Assembly (NCBI GenBank): GCA_947089905.1
Contig: CAMUMG010000003.1
Span: 142,442 to 206,441, forward strand
Length of the DNA stretch: 64,000 nucleotides
Source of the DNA: an uncultured Lachnospiraceae bacterium
Lineage (GTDB): Bacteria; Bacillota; Clostridia; Lachnospirales; Lachnospiraceae
Direction of reading: 5' to 3'
The position numbers and the translations under genes were made by a program. Positions 16,780 through 26,742 of this stretch are shown here, piece after piece. The notes under the pieces are model-generated. The model ran no database searches. It was not told the origin of the DNA and saw nothing but the letters and a program-made list of their open reading frames with translations. Numbering within the stretch: the first letter of the stretch is position 1; every line of letters starts with the position of its first letter.

Positions 16780-18039
16780 ATGGTAAAAATTTCTATAATA
16801 TTTTTGTTACTAATCCATTTTTGTCTCCAATATATAAAAAGAAAGGAGCTGATATTTATCTTAGAAAACCCAAATGGAAAAAAATTAGATGAGTGGCAAA
16901 TAGAAACTATACTGCAAGATGAATTGGATTATTTATTGAAACAGGAAACAAAAGAAAAAATTGATCCCAATACAATTTCTTCTTTAAAGTATTTAATCCA
17001 ACTCTTTCATAAGTCAAACTTATCGGGTGAATCTAAAAATAATAATAATCCCAGTTCTCTTTTTGACATACATCAAGATCAAACACAACGGGAACAAAAG
17101 ATTAAACAATTACAAAAAGTATTGGATATTTTATTTGAACAGACTTTAGAATCTCCCAGTTCTGATGCAAATACAATTTCCTCCTTACTGCATTTAATGA
17201 ATGTATATTGTAAAAAAACTTCGCCAGAGGGATTTGGAGCGGAAGAATTTTTAAGTCGTTTCTATGAGAGACTTTCTCAAGAAAAGATTTCGCAGGAAAA
17301 TGTTTCGCAGGGAAAGGATTCTCAAGAGATGTTATCTCAAGAGATAACATCTCATAGGATAACATCTCATAGGATAAAATCTCAAGAAGTAGACGCTCAT
17401 AAAGACTTTGTTCCTTGGTATAAATCAGATGATCCCAAACTAAAATTTCTCAAGCGAAAAGCCTATCTTACCTCTTTTTTGTTTATGCTTTTTAGTATTA
17501 GTGTTTTTCATCATTCGATCTATGTAGAAGGAAAAAAAGAAGTATATCGAGTACAAAAGTATGCTGAAGATTCTATTTTATTTCAAAAAGGAAATTTCAA
17601 TCTCTTCCAACATCCATTACAAACTTCCAATCAATTAGAAAAACCTATTCATTCAATCAAAATTCCCGAAAAATATCGAGGAACTATCTATTTGCCAATC
17701 AATCTTTTAAACAATTCATCAGATTATCAATTTTATGAGATGGAAAATAGTATTAAAAAAGAACTAATTATAAAGATTGTTTTTAATGATATAACCCAAT
17801 GGATGGATCTGCTGATACAAACTACTTCTTCTATCCTAGAAATCAATTATAATTTAGGTGATAGTCATATTTTACAAGATGAGGTCTGCCGTTGGAATAA
17901 TACCCATATTTATTTCAATAAACAGACTAAAATCACAAATATTTTATTTGAAATTGGTTCCGATTTTTATTCTGTCAGCAGCAATATACCAATGGAAGAA
18001 TTAATCGAGATTGTAAATCAGATGGAGGAATACAAATGA
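16780..18039 (+). CDS. Uncharacterised single-pass membrane protein with pentapeptide repeats
   Basis: I do not recognise this protein (419 residues from the ATG at 16780). A charged helical N-terminal half with an internally similar pair (NTISSLKYL and NTISSLLHL) is followed by eight 5-residue repeats of xSQEx type (165-204) and one transmembrane segment (about 228-248). A C-terminal domain ends in FYSVSSNIPMEELIEIV, which resembles the end of the DUF4367 domain found in anti-sigma-like proteins. The start is doubtful: 16780 lacks a ribosome-binding site. A good AAAGGAG sits 9 bases before an in-frame ATC at 16858, which may be a mutated ATG. The stop overlaps the next start (ATGA). Confidence 0.55.
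   Translation: MVKISIIFLLLIHFCLQYIKRKELIFILENPNGKKLDEWQIETILQDELDYLLKQETKEKIDPNTISSLKYLIQLFHKSNLSGESKNNNNPSSLFDIHQDQTQREQKIKQLQKVLDILFEQTLESPSSDANTISSLLHLMNVYCKKTSPEGFGAEEFLSRFYERLSQEKISQENVSQGKDSQEMLSQEITSHRITSHRIKSQEVDAHKDFVPWYKSDDPKLKFLKRKAYLTSFLFMLFSISVFHHSIYVEGKKEVYRVQKYAEDSILFQKGNFNLFQHPLQTSNQLEKPIHSIKIPEKYRGTIYLPINLLNNSSDYQFYEMENSIKKELIIKIVFNDITQWMDLLIQTTSSILEINYNLGDSHILQDEVCRWNNTHIYFNKQTKITNILFEIGSDFYSVSSNIPMEELIEIVNQMEEYK
17272..17391 (+). repeat. 15-bp coding minisatellite, eight units
   Basis: Eight tandem 15-bp units encode LSQEK, ISQEN, VSQGK, DSQEM, LSQEI, TSHRI, TSHRI and KSQEV. Adjacent units share TCTCAAGA or TCTCATAG cores. The length stays a multiple of three, so copy-number change would alter a spacer just outside the membrane segment without breaking the frame. 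Confidence 0.8.
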
Positions 18040-18551
18040 AAAAACTTTTTGGACTGCTTATGCTCTCCTGTCTTTTGATCTTTGGTTCGAATACAGTGGC
18101 AAAAGCAGAAGAATTAAAGGAAGTTTTTATTGAAGGAGTCGAAGAAATGTCCCAAGAAGAGGCATCGGAATATATTGCCGATTATATTGGTCTTTCACAG
18201 CCTTTCAACTTAGATGAACTGACTGGTATGAATTCTATTGCATTTAACGAAGAAGGAATTGCCGTTTCATTTACTACAATATGTAATTTAGGATATGGAG
18301 AAAAAGTAGGAATTAAAGAAGTCTATCTTCAAAGAAGACCAGAGGGAAGCAATACCTATGGCAATATCCCTATCTGGGATTATTTTTGTGACTATGATAC
18401 AAATACCTTTTCCTATCATGGAGGCTATGAAGTAAAAGATGCGGAAGAGGGATTATATTATAGGGGAAAGCAAAGACATTTTATTGTATATGAAGGTGTA
18501 GAATATTCTTACTACTCCTATACAGGAGAAATTCACTATGTATTTGACTAA
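18036..18551 (+). CDS. Small secreted protein of unknown function
   Basis: This 171-residue protein has a clear signal peptide (MKK, hydrophobic core to about residue 20) and a likely cut after AKA (24). The mature part is acidic and rich in Tyr, Gly and Phe, with no domain I recognise. Its ATG overlaps the stop of the preceding membrane protein by four bases, so the two are translationally coupled and probably act together at the cell surface. Confidence 0.65.
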   Translation: MKKLFGLLMLSCLLIFGSNTVAKAEELKEVFIEGVEEMSQEEASEYIADYIGLSQPFNLDELTGMNSIAFNEEGIAVSFTTICNLGYGEKVGIKEVYLQRRPEGSNTYGNIPIWDYFCDYDTNTFSYHGGYEVKDAEEGLYYRGKQRHFIVYEGVEYSYYSYTGEIHYVFD

Positions 18552-18575
18552 ACCTGTAGATTTATTTTAAAAGAC

Positions 18576-18608
18576 AAGGAGTTGCCAAAACAAGTCTGAC
18601 AACTCCTT
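18576..18608. terminator. Bidirectional terminator
   Basis: AAGGAGTTG (18576-18584) pairs with CAACTCCTT (18600-18608), with two more pairs inside a mismatch. It sits between two convergent genes and could serve both. Confidence 0.75.
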
Positions 18609-18612
18609 ATCT

Positions 18613-20703
18613 TTAAAGCTGAAATTCATTGATAATATTTTTTAGATTTTCGATACTTTCTCCACAATCTTTTAATCTTTGGTATCCATCTGTTGTTCTG
18701 ATAACTACTTCTCCTGTTTTTTCAGCGATTTGAGAAACTCCTTTTGTGGATTGCTCTATCGTTTGATTCATTTCTTCTGTCGCCTCTGAGATCTCAGAAA
18801 TTGTGTTATTTAATTCTACCATTGCGTCCTGTAAATTTCCCAAAATATTTCCAAAAAATCCAGCATCTTTTTGATATTCTTCTGCTGTCTTTTTAAAGGA
18901 CTCATAATCAGCTAAAACAGTATGATCCAGAAAATAAACTGTATCTTCCAGACAGTGCGACAGACCAGAAACTGCCTCTGTAACATCTCCTACAATACGA
19001 TTGATATCCTCTACAGTCTGAAAGGTCTGTGAAGCTAGTTGTCCAATTTCCTTTGCCACTACAGAAAAACCTCTTCCTGCCTCTCCAGCTCTTGCTGCTT
19101 CAATGTTGGCATTTAATGCTAACAGATTTGTCTGAGAAGAAATTTTTTGAATATTTCCGGTTAATACATGAATTTGTTCTACTGCCTTAGATTGTTCTAC
19201 CGCCTTTGTAGACTGCTCTTTAATCGATTGATACATTGTAATTGTTTTATTACTAGATGTTTCTGCTATACTTCGTAATTGTGTTGCACGCTGCATGACT
19301 TCTTTTGAATTATCTTGTCCCTTTTGTACCAAATCTTTCATCTGGTGAGAACTTTGTGTTACATCACTTACATTTTCTGTAATACGTTGTGTATTTTCTG
19401 ATGTCTCTTCCATACCCGCTGCAATTTGTTGAGTAGCTGCTGAATTATCTTCTGAAACTGCCTGATTTTCTTTCATTACAAGATTTAATCCATCCATCGA
19501 CTCAGAAATTACTAAATTGGTCTTTTGAAGTGCCATTACCATATTGCTCAACTTTTGACGCATTTTTCCGACTTCTTTTGCCATGATTCCAGTTTCATCT
19601 TTTCTTTTTTCTAAGCCTTCTGTCTGTATACCTCCACGAAAATCCAAATCAGCAATTTTTCGAATAACACCAGTTAATTTTTTTACTGGTCTTGAAATAC
19701 TAAATCCTATTATACTTCCTATCACTATAACAATTAAGGTTGCTGTTAACATTAAATATATAATATTTTTCTTTAATTGATTTGCACCTGCTGAGATTTC
19801 TTTATCAGGAGCAGAAAGGACAAAATACATATCATTTCCAATCGTTTTATAGAGTAAACTTTTTTTCTCTCCATAATAGGTATATTTAAAAGGAACTCCT
19901 TCATTTCCATCTGTCTTAAAGAAATTAGAAAGTTCTTTGAGCTCTCCATTTTCTCCTAAAGATGCGATTTCACTTCCTATTTCTAACTTATTGTGATACA
20001 TAATCTCACTGTCTGAATTTGTCAAAAACGCATAACCAGTATCATAGATCTTTGTCTGATCTATAATATCTGTGATCTGAGAAAATTTAATATCCATTCC
20101 AATAATACCTACAGGAACTTCGTTTATATAGAGTGGTATTACATAGGAAATGATATGAATTTTAATATTATCATTCCAATAAGGTCCCATCCAAATGGAA
20201 GATTTATTTTGAATTGGAATATAATACCACCCCACGTGTTCTAAATCATCTTTTTCATAGATACTAAAGTCAGTAAGTTCTGCTGGCAAATAGTCCCTTT
20301 CTTGATCCGACCACATATAAAAAACTCCGGAAACAGGATTTGTAAATTCAGGATTATATCGAAGATATGCTGTAATTGCTCCTTCTGTATGTTCTGCAAA
20401 TTCTAAAATAATAGGATCAATTTCTTTTGTATAGTTTGGCTCATATTCAGGATTTGTCATAATTTTATCAAGATCTAAATTTTTCACTATAATATTTGCT
20501 AATGTATCTACTGATTGTTCTATTCTTGCGATTAACGCATCGATCTCATCTGCTTTCGAAGTACAGGTCAATTCTAAAATCTGCTCGGAATCCTCATTGG
20601 TTATTGTACTGGCACTTTCTGTACTAAGAACTGCAATAATTGCTGCACATAAAATGGAACAAAATACAATTCCTATAATAATCTTGAATTTAATTGTCCT
20701 CAT
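18613..20703 (-). CDS. Methyl-accepting chemotaxis protein
   Basis: This 696-residue transmembrane receptor has TM1 at residues 8-26. An extracellular double-Cache-type sensor (about 30-310) contains [17 protein letters not shown] and a GIIGMDI element. TM2 lies at about 311-333 and a HAMP linker begins at [20 protein letters not shown]. The long cytoplasmic coiled coil has the conserved hairpin tip [29 protein letters not shown], given here as the landmark around residues 540-568. It signals to CheA/CheW. The Cache type suggests a small-molecule ligand such as an amino acid, but that is not provable here. Confidence 0.94.
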   Translation of the reverse strand: MRTIKFKIIIGIVFCSILCAAIIAVLSTESASTITNEDSEQILELTCTSKADEIDALIARIEQSVDTLANIIVKNLDLDKIMTNPEYEPNYTKEIDPIILEFAEHTEGAITAYLRYNPEFTNPVSGVFYMWSDQERDYLPAELTDFSIYEKDDLEHVGWYYIPIQNKSSIWMGPYWNDNIKIHIISYVIPLYINEVPVGIIGMDIKFSQITDIIDQTKIYDTGYAFLTNSDSEIMYHNKLEIGSEIASLGENGELKELSNFFKTDGNEGVPFKYTYYGEKKSLLYKTIGNDMYFVLSAPDKEISAGANQLKKNIIYLMLTATLIVIVIGSIIGFSISRPVKKLTGVIRKIADLDFRGGIQTEGLEKRKDETGIMAKEVGKMRQKLSNMVMALQKTNLVISESMDGLNLVMKENQAVSEDNSAATQQIAAGMEETSENTQRITENVSDVTQSSHQMKDLVQKGQDNSKEVMQRATQLRSIAETSSNKTITMYQSIKEQSTKAVEQSKAVEQIHVLTGNIQKISSQTNLLALNANIEAARAGEAGRGFSVVAKEIGQLASQTFQTVEDINRIVGDVTEAVSGLSHCLEDTVYFLDHTVLADYESFKKTAEEYQKDAGFFGNILGNLQDAMVELNNTISEISEATEEMNQTIEQSTKGVSQIAEKTGEVVIRTTDGYQRLKDCGESIENLKNIINEFQL

Positions 20704-20771
20704 AAGTCACTCCTTTATGTATATTTTAATGTTTTCACCAACAAAAAAAGAAGAGAAAGAAAAGATAGCTT

Positions 20772-20792
20772 ATCTATACAGCTATTATAGAT
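20772..20792 (-). terminator. Possible terminator after mrp
   Basis: A 7-bp hairpin (20772-20778 with 20786-20792), T-rich on its minus-strand 3' side, lies about 30 bases after the mrp stop. It is weak. Confidence 0.35.
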
Positions 20793-20822
20793 CTCCCCTT
20801 TCTCCCCTTCATTTTTTAATTA

Positions 20823-22091
20823 TTATTTATGTTCACATGTACAATTTTCTGAATCACAAGTATGTTCTTCTCCATGTACATGATCACAATTTGGTTCGGT
20901 ACTGGTTTGTGCAGAACCATCCAGATAAGAAGCCACTGCTATATCAATATCTCCTGTCATTCCCGGAACTACTAAAATTCCTGCTTCCATCAATGCCTGC
21001 ATTGCTCCAAAGCCAATTCCACCACAGATCAAAACCTGAATGTTATTTTCTTTCATAACACCAGCTAATGCCTCGTGACCATTTCCTTTTGTATCTAATT
21101 CTGACTTTCCAATGAGATCTCCCTCTTTGATCTCATAGACAGTAAACTTTTCACAATGTCCAAAATGTTGAAAGACTTTTTCATTCTCATCTGTTGTCAC
21201 TGCAATTTTTACATTATTTTTTTTATCATCGAATACAGGAAGTAATTTCTCCAAAAAGTCTGATGCTTCATTTAACCAACTAGCTTCTAATTCCTCGACT
21301 TTTCCCTGATCCATACTCTTTGCAATATCTGGGTTTAAAGGAACTTTCGCAAGCGTTAAAAATCCATATTGATCAGCGATTTCCGAAATTTTGCTTTCTC
21401 CAAAGATAGAAATTTTTTCTCCACACTTTGTACATTCTACATAACTATAATTCTCGATCATTCCCAATACTGGAATGTTCATAGCATTTGCCATATTGAC
21501 AGCCTTTTTTACAATCATAGAAACTAATTCTTGTGGACTTGTCACTAAAATAACACCATCTAATGGCAATGACTGAAAGACTGTTAAAGGTACATCTCCT
21601 GTTCCTGGAGGCATATCTACAAACATATAGTCGATATCTCCCCAAATAACATCTGTCCAGAATTGTTTTACTGTCCCTGCAATGATTGGCCCTCTCCAAA
21701 CTACAGGCGTTTCTTCATCTTCTAATAATACATTGACAGACATTAGTTTAATGCCCTTTTCTGTCACAACTGGAAACAGTCCAGCTTCTCCTGCTTTTGC
21801 CTGCTCATGTATTCCGAATGCTTTTGGAATAGATGGTCCTGTAACATCGGCATCTAAAATAGCTGTCTTATAACCTTTTTTCTGCATTAATACTGCTAAA
21901 TAGGAAGTTACAAAAGACTTTCCAACTCCGCCTTTTCCACTTACAACACCAATTACTTTTTTAACTTTGCTATATCGATTTAACGGAGCTAAAAATTCTT
22001 CTTTAGAGGGCTGTCTTGAACTACATGTCGAAGAACAACCCGAACAATCCCCGCTACAGCTACCTGTCTGCTCATATACTTCTTCACTCAT
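20823..22091 (-). CDS. mrp: Mrp/NBP35-type iron-sulphur carrier ATPase fused to a NifX-like domain
   Basis: This 422-residue protein starts with a Cys-rich segment (CSGDCSGCSSTC, 12-23). A P-loop ATPase of the Mrp/ApbC family follows, with GKGGVGKS at 52-59 and the cluster-binding pair C220/C223. Residues 294-393 form a NifX/NifB-type 'orange protein' domain (KIAVTTDENEKVFQHFGHC). A Cys/His-rich tail (NCDHVHGEEHTCDSENCTCEHK region) ends the chain. The layout resembles the MrpORP fusion of Desulfovibrio. It probably binds and hands over Fe-S clusters. The start at 22091 is set by GGAGG six bases upstream; an upstream ATG at 22244 lacks one and overlaps the promoter. Confidence 0.9.
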   Translation of the reverse strand: MSEEVYEQTGSCSGDCSGCSSTCSSRQPSKEEFLAPLNRYSKVKKVIGVVSGKGGVGKSFVTSYLAVLMQKKGYKTAILDADVTGPSIPKAFGIHEQAKAGEAGLFPVVTEKGIKLMSVNVLLEDEETPVVWRGPIIAGTVKQFWTDVIWGDIDYMFVDMPPGTGDVPLTVFQSLPLDGVILVTSPQELVSMIVKKAVNMANAMNIPVLGMIENYSYVECTKCGEKISIFGESKISEIADQYGFLTLAKVPLNPDIAKSMDQGKVEELEASWLNEASDFLEKLLPVFDDKKNNVKIAVTTDENEKVFQHFGHCEKFTVYEIKEGDLIGKSELDTKGNGHEALAGVMKENNIQVLICGGIGFGAMQALMEAGILVVPGMTGDIDIAVASYLDGSAQTSTEPNCDHVHGEEHTCDSENCTCEHK

Positions 22092-22155
22092 GATAATCCT
22101 CCGTTTTCTATTATTTTTTTCTATGGAAAATCGTATCGATTGTTCCCTTAATTTC

Positions 22156-22183
22156 ATTATACTAGTTCTTTCTGATTTGTCAA
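22156..22183 (-). promoter_or_regulatory. Promoter of mrp
   Basis: TTGACA (22178-22183) and TATAAT (22156-22161) are both perfect consensus on the minus strand, spaced by 16 bases, with a leader of about 57 bases. Confidence 0.85.
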
Positions 22184-22387
22184 CTAAGTTAATGACAGAT
22201 AATTTATTCACAAATTTTTCATATCTACTACACACAATGTACACATTTTTCTCATATACTAAAAGTATAGATGAAATGAAACCGGCAGCAATATGTCAGA
22301 AGAACATCTGTTGTTGGTTTCGCCTAACAATAATTCCATTTACATAGATGATTTTAAAGTAAGTTTCACAAATATCTTCCCTCATAA

Positions 22388-22453
22388 AGAGTTGTTGGAG
22401 TATGAAAATGAACAAATACATTTGTTCATTTTCATACTCCAACAACTCTTTAC
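22388..22453 (-). terminator. 66-bp perfect palindrome after the ABC exporter genes
   Basis: Two perfect 32-bp arms (22388-22419 and 22422-22453) are separated by only two bases. The element starts 16 bases after the stop of the exporter gene and carries the GAGTTGT/ACAACTC ends of the window's hairpin family. It probably ends transcription, though it is far longer than a normal terminator stem and has only a short T-run. The 200 bases between it and the mrp promoter hold nothing I can identify. Confidence 0.7.
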
Positions 22454-22469
22454 CTTTTATGTTTAATTG

Positions 22470-24347
22470 TTATGCTGTTTTTTCAAATTGTGAGTTATAA
22501 AGTTCTGCATAGAATCCTTTTTGTTCTAATAATTGTTCATGTGTTCCCTGTTCTACGATATCCCCATCTTTCATTACTAAAATTAAATCGGCATCTCGAA
22601 TTGTAGAAAGTCTATGGGCAATTACAAAACTGGTTCTTCCTTTCATTAAGTTATCCATTGCCTTTTGAATTCTAATTTCTGTTCTTGTATCTACAGAACT
22701 GGTTGCTTCATCTAAAATTAAAATTTTTGGATCAGCTAAAATAGCACGGGCAATTGTTAGAAGCTGTTTTTGTCCCTGAGAAACATTGCTTGCCTCTTCG
22801 TTTAATTCCATGTCATAGCCATCTGGAAGTGTTGTAACAAAATGATGGACATGTGCTGCCCTCGCGGCTTCTATTACTTCTTCATCTGTGGCATCTAACT
22901 TTCCATACCGAATATTTTCCCTGATTGTTCCATTAAACAGCCATGTATCTTGAAGTACCATTCCAAACATCTGACGCAGCTCACTGCGGTTAAAGTCTTT
23001 AACATTGTGTCCGCCTACCAAAATTTCTCCTGCATTGACATCATAAAATCGCATCAAAAGTTTTATCATTGTAGTTTTTCCTGCACCAGTTGGCCCAACT
23101 ATTGCCACTTTTTGTCCGGGACTTATTTTAGCAGAAAAATCTTTGATAATTGTCTGTTCTGGAAGATAACCAAACTTTACATTTCTAAATTCAACACTTC
23201 CTATAAGTTCATCTGGATCAGCTGGGTTTTTTACTATAACATCTTCTTCCTCTTCTTCCATAAATTCAAAAACTCGTTCTGCTGCTGCTGCGGTCATTTG
23301 AAGTTGATTGGAAACTTGAGCAAGTTGTGTTACTGGTTGGTTAAAGTTTCGAACATATTGAATAAAGGACTGAATATTTCCAACCGTTATCTTTCCATTT
23401 ACTGCAAGATAACCTCCAAAAATTGCAACTGCAACATAGCCAATATTTCCGACAAATGCCATGATAGGCTGCATCATTCCAGATAAAAATTGAGATTTCC
23501 ATGCTGTTTCATAGAGTTTATTATTTGCCTGATCAAAGTCTTTTATTACTTTATCTTCTGCATTAAAAACTTTTACTACCGTGTGTCCACCATAAACTTC
23601 TTCTACTTGACCATTTACAACACCTAAATATTCCTGTTGAGACTTAAAGTATTTTTGAGAGTGTTTTACAATTACGGAAACAAAAATTAATGATACTGGA
23701 AGGCTTAATATTGCAATCAATGTCATAGAACCACTGATCGAAAGCATCATAATTAAAACTCCGATTAAAGTTGTAACAGAAGTAATAATTTGTGTAATAC
23801 TCTGATTTAAACTCATGGCAAGAGTATCTACATCATTTGTAACACGTGAAAGAATTTCTCCATGTGTATTTTTATCAAAATATTTCATTGGCATTCTGTT
23901 GATCTTTTTGGAAATTTCATCTCTAAGCTGATAGCTAACTTTTTGGGAAACGCCTGTCATAATTATTCCCTGAATAAATGAAAAGACAGAGCTTGCAATA
24001 TAAAGCAAAAACAAAATCAGTAAAATTCGTCCAATCGCTTCAAAATCAATTCCTCCTGAACCTGTAATTTTAGCTACCAGTCCATTAAAAACTTCTGTCG
24101 TTGCCTCTCCAAGTATCTTTGGACCTACCACATTAAAGACTGTACTACAGACTGCACTAATCATTACAACAAAAATCTGAATTTTATATTTACTGATATA
24201 TCGAATTAATTTTGAAATTGTACCAGAAAAGTCTTTTGCCTTTTCTCCGCCTCCCATTGGACCATGTCCCATAGGTCCATGAGGTCTAGGGCGCATCCTT
24301 GCCTGATTTGTATTACTCATGTGCCACACCATCCCTTCTCTGTGCAT
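22470..24347 (-). CDS. ABC exporter, half-transporter with the canonical ATP site
   Basis: This 625-residue type IV (ABCB-like) half exporter has an N-terminal Arg/Gly/Pro/Met-rich tail, six membrane segments (about 52-325) and a nucleotide-binding domain. Walker A is GPTGAGKT (418-425), the signature is VSQGQKQ, and Walker B is LILDEATSSVD with the catalytic Glu. It pairs with the upstream gene as a heterodimer of the BmrCD/TM287-288 type. The start is uncertain. M1 (24347) follows AAAAGGAATTAA and overlaps the upstream gene by 35 bases. M10 (24320) would give a tighter 8-base overlap. Confidence 0.93.
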   Translation of the reverse strand: MHREGMVWHMSNTNQARMRPRPHGPMGHGPMGGGEKAKDFSGTISKLIRYISKYKIQIFVVMISAVCSTVFNVVGPKILGEATTEVFNGLVAKITGSGGIDFEAIGRILLILFLLYIASSVFSFIQGIIMTGVSQKVSYQLRDEISKKINRMPMKYFDKNTHGEILSRVTNDVDTLAMSLNQSITQIITSVTTLIGVLIMMLSISGSMTLIAILSLPVSLIFVSVIVKHSQKYFKSQQEYLGVVNGQVEEVYGGHTVVKVFNAEDKVIKDFDQANNKLYETAWKSQFLSGMMQPIMAFVGNIGYVAVAIFGGYLAVNGKITVGNIQSFIQYVRNFNQPVTQLAQVSNQLQMTAAAAERVFEFMEEEEEDVIVKNPADPDELIGSVEFRNVKFGYLPEQTIIKDFSAKISPGQKVAIVGPTGAGKTTMIKLLMRFYDVNAGEILVGGHNVKDFNRSELRQMFGMVLQDTWLFNGTIRENIRYGKLDATDEEVIEAARAAHVHHFVTTLPDGYDMELNEEASNVSQGQKQLLTIARAILADPKILILDEATSSVDTRTEIRIQKAMDNLMKGRTSFVIAHRLSTIRDADLILVMKDGDIVEQGTHEQLLEQKGFYAELYNSQFEKTA

Positions 24348-26505
24348 TTAATTCCTTTTCAGAAAGCTGAGATATTGCAATTTGACGGTATACTTCACAG
24401 TGTTCCATCAGTTCTTGATGTGTACCTTTCCCTACAATTTTACCTTCATCTAATACTAAAATCTGTTCTGCATGTAAAATGGTACTAATTCGCTGTGCTA
24501 CAATAATGACCGCTGCGTCGGTAGTTTCCTGTTTTAAACGTTTTCTAAGCTGTGCATCGGTTTTATAGTCTAGGGCAGAAAAACTATCGTCAAAGATATA
24601 AATTTCTGGATGTTTTGCAATGGCACGGGCAATGGAAAGTCTTTGCTTTTGACCACCGGAAACATTTCCTCCGCCTTGGGAAATTGGTTCTTCATACTGA
24701 TCTTCTTTCGCCTCAATAAAATCCTGTGCCTGAGCAATTTGTGCAGCAAGTTCTATCTCTTCTTGTGAAGCATTTTCTTTTCCATAACGAATATTAGAAG
24801 CAATTGTACCCGTAAATAAAACTCCCTTTTGCGGTACAAATCCAATTCTTTCTCTTAGATCATGAATCGAAGTTTGATTGACTGGAACGCCATCTACTAA
24901 TAACTTTCCCTGTGAAATGTCATAAAGTCTTGGAATTAAATGTACTAACGTAGATTTTCCGCTTCCAGTACTTCCTATAATAGCGGTGGTCTGTCCGGGC
25001 TTTGCTGTAAAAGTGATATCTTCTAATACATTTTCCTGTGCTCCCGGATACCGAAAAGATACATGTTCAAATTCTACTGTCCCTCTTTTTGATAGATCAA
25101 ATGGTTTTGGCTTTTCTGGTTCTTCAATAGCAGCTTTTGTAGAGAGTACTTCTGCTACACGATTGCCGGCAACGGCTGCTCTTGGAAGCATAATAGACAT
25201 CATACAAAGCATTAAAAATGACATAATAATCTGCATAGTATACTGCATAAATGCCATCATATCTCCTACCTGCATCTGTCCTTTATCAATTCCCTTTGCT
25301 CCAAACCAAATAATAAGTACCATAACCAAATTCATAATTAACATCATCAATGGCATCATAAATGTCATAACACGATTGACAAATAAACTGGTTTTTGTCA
25401 GATCTCTATTTGCCTTGTCAAATCGTTTTTCTTCATGCTTTTCTGTACTAAAAGCCCGAATAACAGAAAGTCCAGTTAAAATCTCACGAGTGACCAAATT
25501 TAATCGATCTACTAATTTCTGCATTATTTTAAACTTTGGCATTGCAATACTAAATAAAACAAAAACTAAGCCTACAATAAAAAGGACTGCTAGTGCAATA
25601 ATCCAAGTCATAGAGGTATTTGTATTTAATACTTTTACAATACCACCCATTCCTAGAATTGGAGCATATAAAATCATTCTTAACATCATAATAATCAACA
25701 TCTGAACTTGTTGAATATCATTTGTACTTCTTGTAATAAGGGAAGCAGTTGAAAATTTATCGAATTCACTGTTAGAAAAACCAACAACTTTTTGAAAAAC
25801 TTCTCTTCTAACATCTCTACTAAAAGCAGAACCGATTCTTGAGGCTAATAATCCTATAAAAATGGCAACTACCATAGAAAGTAGAGCTAAAGCTAACATC
25901 TTTAATCCTGCATTTGTAATATATTTTGTTTGAATTTTATCTGTATCTAATCCAATTACTGTATATTCTTTTTGAACAGCACCAATCGCCGCCTGACTTA
26001 GAAACATTTCTGGCATCTGTGAAATCATTTCTGTTGGAGAAATCTCCATTTCGCTTTGTGAACTTATTCCCATAGACTCTAAATCAAAACTTCCAGATAT
26101 CATTTCAAGCAATATCATCATCTGAATAAAATCGCTTTCGGATGCTTCTTTCTCTTTTTTATTTAACTTTTTTAGAACATAGATTGGTTCTGTTTCTAAA
26201 ATGGGATACATTTTGACATATTCATTATACTCTTTTTTAGAAAGTTCTTCTTTGTCAAAACGATCCATTTTTTCTATCACACGTTTATAAAGTTCTGGAT
26301 CGATTTCCTTTAATACATCCACTCTACCGGCACGAATTGCTTTTGGTATTGGACTTTCAATTCCGCCTTGTAAAATTCCATTGTCTACAATATCCGACGT
26401 ATAACTTGGAAGTGACAGATCACAATAGGCTTGAATGATTAAAAAAATTACAATCAATATAATTGCACCTGCCGACTTTTTTAAATATTTCATTAATTGC
26501 AGCAT
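24313..26505 (-). CDS. ABC exporter, half-transporter with a degenerate ATP site
   Basis: At 730 residues this partner is longer than usual because about 130 residues, largely charged (40-170), are inserted between the first two membrane helices, on the outer face. The nucleotide-binding domain has GSTGSGKST and the signature VSGGQKQR. Walker B reads IYIFDDSFSALD, with Asp where the catalytic Glu should be. This is the known mark of the non-hydrolysing site in heterodimeric exporters. The likely role is drug or lipid/peptide export. A GGAGG site precedes the start. Confidence 0.93.
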   Translation of the reverse strand: MLQLMKYLKKSAGAIILIVIFLIIQAYCDLSLPSYTSDIVDNGILQGGIESPIPKAIRAGRVDVLKEIDPELYKRVIEKMDRFDKEELSKKEYNEYVKMYPILETEPIYVLKKLNKKEKEASESDFIQMMILLEMISGSFDLESMGISSQSEMEISPTEMISQMPEMFLSQAAIGAVQKEYTVIGLDTDKIQTKYITNAGLKMLALALLSMVVAIFIGLLASRIGSAFSRDVRREVFQKVVGFSNSEFDKFSTASLITRSTNDIQQVQMLIIMMLRMILYAPILGMGGIVKVLNTNTSMTWIIALAVLFIVGLVFVLFSIAMPKFKIMQKLVDRLNLVTREILTGLSVIRAFSTEKHEEKRFDKANRDLTKTSLFVNRVMTFMMPLMMLIMNLVMVLIIWFGAKGIDKGQMQVGDMMAFMQYTMQIIMSFLMLCMMSIMLPRAAVAGNRVAEVLSTKAAIEEPEKPKPFDLSKRGTVEFEHVSFRYPGAQENVLEDITFTAKPGQTTAIIGSTGSGKSTLVHLIPRLYDISQGKLLVDGVPVNQTSIHDLRERIGFVPQKGVLFTGTIASNIRYGKENASQEEIELAAQIAQAQDFIEAKEDQYEEPISQGGGNVSGGQKQRLSIARAIAKHPEIYIFDDSFSALDYKTDAQLRKRLKQETTDAAVIIVAQRISTILHAEQILVLDEGKIVGKGTHQELMEHCEVYRQIAISQLSEKELNAQRRDGVAHE

Positions 26506-26536
26506 TTTTTTCCTCCTTCACTTTATTATTTTCTTA

Positions 26537-26565
26537 TAGCTATCTATGTAAATAGAGTATGTCAA
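26537..26565 (-). promoter_or_regulatory. Possible promoter and operator of the ABC exporter pair
   Basis: TTGACA (26560-26565) is followed 17 bases later by a poor -10, TAGCTA (26537-26542). A small palindrome with CTAT/ATAG arms lies between them. Regulation by a local repressor is possible, but no regulator gene is adjacent. Confidence 0.4.
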
Positions 26566-26683
26566 TTATTATATGCCAACATGAAATTCTGTCAACGCCT
26601 AAGATATGAATTTAAGAAAAGGATAAGGGCATTTATTATGATTTAATAATTGAAGTGAAATAATTTCCAAAAAACGGATAGCT

Positions 26684-26702
26684 TTTGTACAATTTGCACA
26701 AA
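26684..26702 (+). promoter_or_regulatory. Candidate operator upstream of the pullulanase
   Basis: TTTGTACAATTTGCACAAA is an inverted repeat (8 of 9 positions) around a single central base, about 40 bp upstream of the -35. Its shape is that of LacI-family sugar-repressor sites. The binding protein is unknown. Confidence 0.4.
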
Positions 26703-26742
26703 TTTTGATATTAATATTTTTCGAATAATTTCGAAAAGAGTC

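Noticed and set aside
22092..22244. Longer start for the Mrp protein
   Set aside because: The extension covers the consensus promoter, and the ATG at 22091 has a proper GGAGG.
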